Below are positions 1 through 4,485 of a DNA stretch of 5,222 bases, piece by piece. Each line of letters starts with the position of its first letter. Within the stretch, counting starts at the first letter, position 1. The translations under genes and the position numbers were made by a program. The notes beneath the pieces are model-generated. The model worked only from the letters and a program-made list of their open reading frames with translations. It ran no database searches and was not told where the DNA came from. This stretch comes from Vibrio tasmaniensis 1F-187 (GTDB lineage: Bacteria; Pseudomonadota; Gammaproteobacteria; Enterobacterales; Vibrionaceae). Location: contig NZ_AJZM02000045.1 in the NCBI RefSeq assembly GCF_000272405.2, positions 1 through 5,222 of the forward strand. Direction: 5' to 3'.

Positions 1-43
1 TTTAGTGTTGGCTACGCAATACCTCAATCCTTATTAGTTAGCT
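1..43 (-). repeat. Partial integron attC site, cut by the window edge
   Basis: The minus strand just after the stop codon of the small membrane-protein gene reads AGCTAAC (plus-strand GTTAGCT, 37-43), which fits the outer box of an attC site and touches the stop codon as in the other cassettes here. The bases further left would be the first arm of this attC. The other arm is outside the window, so the pairing that proves an attC cannot be checked. The call rests on position and the box alone. Confidence 0.5.
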
Positions 44-399
44 TAAATTTCAACGAATTGTGCATACGGGCAAGCACTCACAAGTTCACTTTTAACACCT
101 TTAATTAAGTGCTCTGGAACCCAAAAGTCCAAAGCTCCATCGGATTCATTGAACAGAGTTACGCACGTCCCTCCAATCGGGTCTTTCACAAACTGAATAC
201 GGACAATGCTAGTAGTACATATCGTGCTGCCTTTTAAGCTAAGGAATCGTTCCACAGCCAGCTTGCGGATCGTTATTTGATTACCCTCAACCTCGATGAT
301 TGCTTTGAGCTTTGAAGTTTTCAATTCGAACAAACCAAACGAGGCAGGAAACACAAATGTTGCGCATAAAACGAAAATGATTATTGAAATAATATCCAT
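43..399 (-). CDS. Small membrane-anchored hypothetical protein (integron cassette gene)
   Basis: A 118-residue protein that I do not recognise. Residues 1-23 are strongly hydrophobic (IISIIIFVLCATFVFPASF) and look like a membrane anchor or uncleaved signal segment. The remaining ~95 residues are soluble and beta-rich in appearance, with a basic stretch near 26-33, an aromatic FWVPEHLIKG segment near residue 92, and cysteines at about 61, 79 and 109. This would fit a short N-terminal anchor with a cytoplasmic domain. The ATG start is supported by AAGGGA nine bases upstream. The start lies about 20 bases inside the cassette boundary at GTTAGCT (417-423), the usual layout for a cassette gene. 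The stop TAA overlaps the box of the next attC. It is the only gene of its cassette. No function is proposed. Confidence 0.72.
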   Translation of the reverse strand: MDIISIIIFVLCATFVFPASFGLFELKTSKLKAIIEVEGNQITIRKLAVERFLSLKGSTICTTSIVRIQFVKDPIGGTCVTLFNESDGALDFWVPEHLIKGVKSELVSACPYAQFVEI

Positions 400-416
400 A
401 GCTTCACGTCCCTTTA

Positions 417-520
417 AGCTAACGATTAGCTAAGTGGCTAACAAACCTGCCACCTCACTCAATTAAAACACCTTAAACACTCAACTAAACCAAGCTGAAA
501 ATACCAAACGTTTGTTAGTT
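417..520 (-). repeat. attC site of the phosphotransferase cassette, shortened (about 104 bases)
   Basis: Read on the minus strand it starts AACTAAC (514-520) at the stop codon of the phosphotransferase gene and ends GTTAGCT (417-423), next to the following cassette's ribosome site. The conserved centre (CGTTTGGTATTTTCAGC) matches that of the two attCs to its right. However, the roughly 20-base first arm expected between the outer box and this centre is absent, while the second arm (minus-strand CCACTTAGCTAATC) is present without its partner. The site is 104 bases against 124, 125 and 127 for the others. An alternative perfect 9-base inverted repeat, CTAACAAAC (438-446) with GTTTGTTAG (510-518), could still fold the site as a shorter hairpin. 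Confidence 0.75.
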
Positions 521-1288
521 GCACAACGCGCGCTGAATTTTTTGCTTATTATCGATAATGTACTCTATGTCATCGAGATAAGATTGAAGATGACCGTGCT
601 CGATGTTCTCAGAAAATTGTTCGCTACCGTTGGCTGCTTCTTGCCGCATGAAGCTGACTAGTGCGTTTAGGCGTATAACCATATAATCTGCGAGTTGTTC
701 CCGCTGAGCCGACGAAGCTCCATAACTGTCGCAAAATACCTTAGCTCTTGCAGTTTGTTCCTCAATTGAACCTAACCTATCGACACTGTCCGTTTTAAAC
801 GGAGCCCAGCAATAAAGTGAATATGCTAAATCCCAAATCCTTGGTGCTGGATGTGAGGTGTCGAAGTCAAATACGCCACTCACAACATTACCATCGAGAG
901 CTACATTATAAGGGGTAAAGTCACCATGACATATAACCTCAAATGGCTCTCGAGGTTCTAACATCCAAGGCAAGCGACTAGGTTCAATATTACTAACGAG
1001 TGTTTCAGTTGAGTCGTGAAGCTTTCTCAGCAATTTAGCGGCTGACACTAAAGCCTCTTGTGTGGCGATAGCACCCGTTAGCGGGTAATTGAATGTGTCA
1101 CCAGTTACAAAACTTAACTTCTCTTCATCACCCTCAACACCGAGAAACTGAGGTGCTTCATTGAATCCAGACTCTTTTAGGTGTTCTAGTAACCGATGAA
1201 TCGTAGTACTCCAAGGCTGAATTGGTCGATAAACAACATCGCCATCTCGAAATATTGAAGACTCTCTTCCACCTGATAATTCTTCCAT
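515..1288 (-). CDS. APH-family phosphotransferase (integron cassette gene)
   Basis: A 257-residue protein of the aminoglycoside phosphotransferase/choline kinase fold (APH family). The catalytic loop is HGDFTPYN (121-128): D123 is the expected catalytic base and N128 a metal ligand. DFD (141-143) is the second metal-binding motif, followed by the typical WDLAYSLY (152-159). The N-terminal lobe has GGRES then VVYRP (18-22), with arginine where many kinases have the ATP-binding lysine; a subgroup of APH-like proteins with an R-R-P type motif resembles this. Family members transfer phosphate from ATP to a small-molecule hydroxyl in the cytoplasm. The substrate cannot be read from the sequence, so antibiotic resistance is possible but not shown. 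The ATG at 1286-1288 is chosen because GGAG lies just upstream. A longer TTG start at 1315 would fall inside the attC. Sole gene of its cassette. Confidence 0.85.
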   Translation of the reverse strand: MEELSGGRESSIFRDGDVVYRPIQPWSTTIHRLLEHLKESGFNEAPQFLGVEGDEEKLSFVTGDTFNYPLTGAIATQEALVSAAKLLRKLHDSTETLVSNIEPSRLPWMLEPREPFEVICHGDFTPYNVALDGNVVSGVFDFDTSHPAPRIWDLAYSLYCWAPFKTDSVDRLGSIEEQTARAKVFCDSYGASSAQREQLADYMVIRLNALVSFMRQEAANGSEQFSENIEHGHLQSYLDDIEYIIDNKQKIQRALCN

Positions 1289-1302
1289 GATTCTCCATGA
1301 GC

Positions 1303-1427
1303 AACTAACGCCCAATTAAGTAGTGAGTAACGCTACCACTTAACCAGAATATTGTGCCCTAATCACTAAAGCTGATTCAAACCAAAAATGCCAAACATTA
1401 CGAATCTGTTTAAATTGTTTGTTATAT
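1303..1427 (-). repeat. attC site of the two-gene cassette (125 bases)
   Basis: On the minus strand it runs from ATATAAC (1421-1427) to GTTAGTT (1303-1309). The outer arms pair as CAATT/AATTG followed by TAA/TTA. The centre contains the Vibrio-type TGTTTGGCATTTTTGG. It overlaps the stop codon of the upstream gene and ends 15 bases before the next cassette's start codon. The middle of the arms pairs poorly, so folding is weaker than in the two sites to its right. Recombination would fall between G and TT of the GTTAGTT box. Confidence 0.85.
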
Positions 1428-1987
1428 CAATTTTTACTATCTCGAGGGGCTATTACATAATAAATAACCTTGCCATCAGTAGAGTTATAACGGCCATTTT
1501 TATCGACAGAAACACACAGATTACCACCACAACTCGTGATGTGGCCATACTGATTAAGCTTCTCTATCTGAGCTTGAAGTTGCGCTTTCTCACTTCTTAG
1601 CTCGTTAATCTCATTTATGGTGGGAATATCTTTGACAAATAGAAACCAAATACTAACTGCAACACCAATTAAAAACATAAGCATAATGAAAGATAGTTTT
1701 AACACCGAGTATCTGCTTGCTTTCTCATACCTGGACGCTGCTTGTTCTGCTTTAACATGCGCATGTTCAAGTTTTTTAAATAATTGCTCTGAAACCTTAT
1801 CCGATATTTCACTTGATGCATTTTGGGTAGACTCTCTTATTGTTCTTTTAGCCTCTGACTCAACTCTGCTAACACTCCGGTTAGTTTTTTCAATTGACGC
1901 GATTGCGTTAGAAAATTTTTGTTCATTTTTCTCACTTGCAGCAAGCAAATTAGCAGCTGCATCAAATAACTTATCCAACCTCTCCAT
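1427..1987 (-). CDS. Coiled-coil single-pass membrane protein, second gene of a two-gene cassette
   Basis: A 186-residue protein in three parts. Residues 1-95 are a long, charged, alanine-rich helical region likely to form a coiled coil, with many E/K/S/A and no proline. Residues 97-118 (from LKLSFIMLMF) form one transmembrane helix. Residues 124-146 form a second short coiled coil (NELRSEKAQLQAQIEKLNQ), followed by a small C-terminal domain with two cysteines (153 and 158, SCGGNLCVSVDKNGRY). From memory, this CGxxLCVxVD-type tail resembles membrane-anchored accessory (MobB-like) proteins of mobilisable plasmids; this is not verified. The start ATG overlaps the stop of the upstream gene by one base (TAATG), so the two are probably translationally coupled and act together. 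The partner carries a possible nuclease signature. Exact role unknown. Confidence 0.78.
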   Translation of the reverse strand: MERLDKLFDAAANLLAASEKNEQKFSNAIASIEKTNRSVSRVESEAKRTIRESTQNASSEISDKVSEQLFKKLEHAHVKAEQAASRYEKASRYSVLKLSFIMLMFLIGVAVSIWFLFVKDIPTINEINELRSEKAQLQAQIEKLNQYGHITSCGGNLCVSVDKNGRYNSTDGKVIYYVIAPRDSKN

Positions 1988-2679
1988 TATCGACTGATCT
2001 CCATATCGAAACCTTTGGTTCTATTAATACTTTTTTTAACCTCTATACTTTTATTTAATTGATTCTTTATCTCATTCACATATTCTTTATGTTGTAATCT
2101 GAGCTGCATAATGTCCGTAAACTGGAAATACTTTATCCCACTCTCAGAAACTGCGATGATTATACCTCCAGTCCCCACCTCTCCTGTACCTTGGCACCTA
2201 GCAACCAAACTCAAATAGTCCTTAAAGTCATCATTGCTAAAAGTGGTATCGTTACTAAAGACATCATCTACAGTTTTTTCAATAAAAGTTTCTAATGTAA
2301 AACTATCGTTAACACTACTATCAAAGGCATCCAGATAAGGTTTGATATTGTTTACACAGAGATCATTTAAAGGCTCGGTTTCAACATACCAATGAATACT
2401 CTTAGACAAAGAAATGTTTTTGTGGCCTTCTCCCAATGCAGACTTTAATTGATAGTGTCTTTGCATCTCTTTTTTTAAGCTGCCAGCTTTGTTTTTAAAC
2501 TCTATGAGTTTTACAACTCCAGGAAATTCTAAAAGTACATCACCCAGCTCTTTGTCTGCCGGTGTTTGTTGAAGCAGGTTTACGACTGACAAAACCTCAT
2601 TTCCGCCTTTCTTAGCACCAACAGAGTAGCCTAATCCATAAAGAAAGTTTCCAATGACTACATTTTCATATAGTTTCAT
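1987..2679 (-). CDS. Putative PD-(D/E)xK-like nuclease, first gene of a two-gene cassette
   Basis: A 230-residue protein not recognised as a named family. Near the N-terminus a helix with E5 (KLYENVVIGNFLYGLGY) is followed by GD (D47), then a hydrophobic strand and LIEFK (E60, K62). The spacing D-x12-E-x-K with strands on both sides matches the active-site core of PD-(D/E)xK nucleases, so DNA or RNA cleavage is a plausible guess. Downstream are a charged helix (KKEMQRHYQLKSAL), a middle acidic region with many D/N/S, and a strand-rich part (GTGGIIIAVSESGIKYFQF). The C-terminus is a helical K/N-rich tail. The ATG at 2677-2679 is preferred because AGGTG lies nine bases upstream; a GTG at 2691 would add four residues but has poor spacing. 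It overlaps the next gene by one base, suggesting a co-translated pair. Confidence 0.72.
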   Translation of the reverse strand: MKLYENVVIGNFLYGLGYSVGAKKGGNEVLSVVNLLQQTPADKELGDVLLEFPGVVKLIEFKNKAGSLKKEMQRHYQLKSALGEGHKNISLSKSIHWYVETEPLNDLCVNNIKPYLDAFDSSVNDSFTLETFIEKTVDDVFSNDTTFSNDDFKDYLSLVARCQGTGEVGTGGIIIAVSESGIKYFQFTDIMQLRLQHKEYVNEIKNQLNKSIEVKKSINRTKGFDMEISR

Positions 2680-2705
2680 TATTTTTTGCACCTATCCCTA
2701 AATTG

Positions 2706-2829
2706 ATATAACGCCTTGCTAAGTGGCTGATAACGAACACTTAACCTAAAGCAACGCATCTTAAACACAACACTCATTGGAACCAAAACTGCCAAGCGTT
2801 AGAAGTCCATCTTGAGCAATTTGTTATAA
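2706..2829 (-). repeat. attC site of the 2832-3371 cassette (124 bases), well folded
   Basis: On the minus strand it runs from TTATAAC (2823-2829) to GTTATAT (2706-2712). On the plus strand the left arm TTGCT-AAG-TGG-CT..TAAC (from about 2715) pairs with GTTA..AG-CCA-CTT-AGCAA (ending 2819). This leaves T2810 and G2814 unpaired on the plus strand. Bulged T and G on the recombining bottom strand are a known attC feature, so the plus strand is the bottom strand, as expected for minus-strand cassette genes. The centre contains CGCTTGGCAGTTTTGG. Confidence 0.9.
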
Positions 2830-2831
2830 GC

Positions 2832-3371
2832 CTATTCACCAAGCCATTCAGGTTCAGGATCACCCGATATCCACCCCCAGTCTTTCAACGTTTCTATAAA
2901 CCTACCTCGATTATATTGGTCGTACGACGCGGGGTTTAGACCAGAACTGTAGTAACCAACCAATTTTTCTGATTCAAATACAGATTCATCGTCATCTTTT
3001 CGTGAAGTAACTAGAGTGCCATTTTGACAACCGAATTGAGGTAGCAAACCTGTCACTTCGTATTCTCGGTCATCCGTCCCTAGAAATTTGAATGGTGATA
3101 TAAATTCAATTCCAAGATCTTTAGATGCATCGAGCCATGCTTGTTGAGGGCGATTAAATAACGATTTTAGACGCTCAGCGTTTTCATTGTCAGATACATC
3201 TATGGCTTGAAGGATGCTGAAATCAACAAAACCATCTTCATCAAATGAAACGATCCAACGCTCGGAAAATGCATTAACTTCTACATCTATACAACTCGAC
3301 CATTCAATATAGTTGACTTGAAATGGAAACTTCTCTTTCGTCATTTGTTCAAGGAAATCAAATAATTTCAT
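2832..3371 (-). CDS. Hypothetical acidic protein (integron cassette gene)
   Basis: A 179-residue soluble, strongly acidic protein that I cannot assign to a family. It has no signal or membrane segment. Notable stretches are an aromatic N-terminal part (KLFDFLEQMTKEKFPFQVNYIEW), a beta-strand pair with WIVSFDEDGFVDFSIL (38-53), a middle helix with RPQQAWLDASKDLGIEF, and a C-terminus reading YDQYNRGRFIETLKDWGW then EPEWLGE. The C-terminal FIETLxDWG pattern seems familiar from Vibrio cassette proteins, but this is memory only. The ATG is supported by AGAGGA a few bases upstream and lies 15 to 20 bases inside the cassette boundary at 3386-3392. The stop codon TAG is two bases from the attC box. 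Acidic proteins of this size include immunity and antitoxin-like proteins, but no toxin partner is encoded in this cassette, so no role is claimed. Confidence 0.75.
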   Translation of the reverse strand: MKLFDFLEQMTKEKFPFQVNYIEWSSCIDVEVNAFSERWIVSFDEDGFVDFSILQAIDVSDNENAERLKSLFNRPQQAWLDASKDLGIEFISPFKFLGTDDREYEVTGLLPQFGCQNGTLVTSRKDDDESVFESEKLVGYYSSGLNPASYDQYNRGRFIETLKDWGWISGDPEPEWLGE

Positions 3372-3385
3372 ATATCCTCTGAGGC

Positions 3386-3512
3386 TTATAACGCCTGCAT
3401 AACACGTTTGCTACGAAACAGGCTTAGCTGAATTTTACTGCCTTAATCACTGAAATTAAAGGCAAACTGACAACGCCGAGTGTAGCAAATCGTGTTGATG
3501 CATTTGTTGAAC
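3386..3512 (-). repeat. attC site (127 bases) whose gene is missing, next to the IS91-like element
   Basis: On the minus strand it runs from GTTCAAC (3506-3512), a perfect RYYYAAC box, to GTTATAA (3386-3392). The arms pair almost perfectly: TGCAT-AACACG-TTTGCTAC (3396-3414) with GTAGCAAA-CGTGTT-ATGCA (3482-3502), leaving only T3490 and G3497 bulged on the plus strand. This T-and-G bulge arrangement is typical of functional attC bottom strands. Its own cassette gene should lie to the right, but the DNA there belongs to the insertion element. Its centre (CTCGGCGTTGTCAG on the minus strand) differs from the TTGGCATTTT-type centre of the other sites. Confidence 0.9.
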
Positions 3513-3515
3513 GAA

Positions 3516-3528
3516 GCCGCTGCGCGGC
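3516..3528. repeat. Small GC-rich hairpin at the presumed left end of the IS91-like element
   Basis: GCCGC (3516-3520) and GCGGC (3524-3528) form a five-base perfect stem with a TGC loop, three bases past the attC box. IS91-family ends (terIS and oriIS) carry short subterminal hairpins, so this may be the end signal. It could equally be the last part of the lost cassette. Confidence 0.45.
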
Positions 3529-3562
3529 AGAGTAAAGCGAGTGCAAGCCATACTCTTGTAAC

Positions 3563-3579
3563 ACCATCACCCTGATGGT
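3563..3579 (+). promoter_or_regulatory. Stem-loop in the leader of the recombinase gene
   Basis: ACCATCA (3563-3569) pairs perfectly with TGATGGT (3573-3579) around a CCC loop, ending nine bases before the AGGAG ribosome site (3587-3591, six bases before the ATG). There is no T-run after it, so it is not a typical intrinsic terminator. It may modulate translation of the recombinase and transposase, or be part of the element's end structure. Function is inferred from position only. Confidence 0.4.
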
Positions 3580-3597
3580 CGTTGACAGGAGTAACTT

Positions 3598-4485
3598 ATG
3601 AATCCCACCGACTTAAAACGCTACAACGCCCTTTATGAACAACACCTTACCAACCTAAAGCTGCAAGGTAAACGACCCGCAACCATTGATGCCTATTCTC
3701 GTGCAGTTCGTCGGATCACCGCTCATTTCGATCGCGTTCCTGACACATTAACCACGGCCGATCTCAAACAGTTCTTTGCGTCTCTTATCCAAACCCACTC
3801 GTGGAGCACCATTAAACTCGATCGTAATGGCTTGCAGTTTTTCTATCTCTACACACTGGGTAAACAGTGGAAGTGGCTCAATATCGTCAAGCCGCCACAA
3901 GTGAAACGACTGCCTGACATACTCACACCGCAACAAATCAGCTCGCTGATTAACCACACGCGACAAGCCCGTTATCAAGTGTTCTTCTTAACTCTTTACA
4001 GCATGGGATTACGCCTTGGTGAAGGACTCAACCTTACGGTTCACGATATCGACAGCCAAACGATGCGGGTTCACATACGCGAAGGAAAAGGCGGCAAAGA
4101 CCGAATGGTGCCGCTTCCTCTGCGAACGCTTAAGGCACTCCGCACACACTGGCTCAGCCACAAGCACCCTCGCTTACTGTTTCCCGGGCTTGGAAAAGGT
4201 AACGACGCACCGATGGACAGAGGCGGTATTCAAAAAACCATGAAGCTTGTGCTCAAAGAGTGTGACATCCAAAAACACGCCAGCCCCCACTCTCTCAGAC
4301 ACTGCTTTGCAACGCACTTGCTTGAGCAAGGGCTTGACCTGCGTTCACTGCAAACGCTGCTGGGTCACGCAAGCCTTAATACCACAGCCCGTTACACCCG
4401 AATGACTGCGCTAAAACAACGCGATGCTGCGATGGCCATCAACCATTTAACTGACGCTCTAGACTTAACGGGGAGCATTACATGA
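3598..4485 (+). CDS. Tyrosine recombinase/integrase (XerC/D-like) of the IS91-like element
   Basis: A complete 295-residue tyrosine recombinase. Residues 8-90 form the N-terminal core-binding domain (KLQGKRPATIDAYSRAVRRI and following helices). Residues 110-280 are the catalytic domain, with every expected residue: R139 in GLRLGEGLNL, K164 in EGKGGKDRMVPL, H231 and R234 in HSLRH, H257 in LLGHASLNTT, and the nucleophile Y266 in ARYTRM. The protein should cut and rejoin DNA at a specific site through a 3'-phosphotyrosine link. It is close in size to XerC/D but is an accessory protein of IS91-group elements, where its role is not established; resolving dimers or circular intermediates is possible. 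The ATG has AGGAG six bases upstream. The stop codon overlaps the transposase start (ATGA), indicating one transcript and coupled translation. It is not the integron IntI: I see no IntI-specific insertion before the HxxR motif. Confidence 0.92.
   Translation: MNPTDLKRYNALYEQHLTNLKLQGKRPATIDAYSRAVRRITAHFDRVPDTLTTADLKQFFASLIQTHSWSTIKLDRNGLQFFYLYTLGKQWKWLNIVKPPQVKRLPDILTPQQISSLINHTRQARYQVFFLTLYSMGLRLGEGLNLTVHDIDSQTMRVHIREGKGGKDRMVPLPLRTLKALRTHWLSHKHPRLLFPGLGKGNDAPMDRGGIQKTMKLVLKECDIQKHASPHSLRHCFATHLLEQGLDLRSLQTLLGHASLNTTARYTRMTALKQRDAAMAINHLTDALDLTGSIT

Noticed and set aside
1289..1315. Extending the phosphotransferase to a TTG start at 1315
   Set aside because: The extra nine codons would read through the attC box GTTAGTT and the cassette boundary; the ATG at 1288 has GGAG just upstream.
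1388..1600. Plus-strand open frame of 70 codons
   Set aside because: It starts inside the attC site and runs antisense to the coiled-coil membrane protein gene; no ribosome site and low-complexity composition. A shadow.
1617..1997. Plus-strand open frame of 126 codons
   Set aside because: Fully antisense to the coiled-coil gene; its serine/leucine/alanine-rich make-up mirrors the alanine/glutamate/lysine coiled coil on the other strand. No ribosome site.
1303..3512. The repeated sites as a CRISPR array
   Set aside because: The repeats are ~125 bases, imperfect, hairpin-forming and each follows a gene; spacing and structure match attC sites, not CRISPR repeats.
3582..3587. TTGACA as a promoter -35 element
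   Set aside because: It is only ten bases before the recombinase ATG and overlaps the ribosome site, so it cannot drive that gene, and no -10 box at a useful spacing was seen downstream.
3748..4243. Open frames inside the recombinase gene (minus 3748-3978 and plus 4016-4243)
   Set aside because: They lie within a recombinase whose full catalytic set is in one other frame; no motifs or ribosome sites.
3598..4485. The tyrosine recombinase as the integron integrase IntI
   Set aside because: It is coupled to an IS91-family transposase, lacks a visible IntI-specific extra segment, and is close in size and motif spacing to XerC/D-like proteins.
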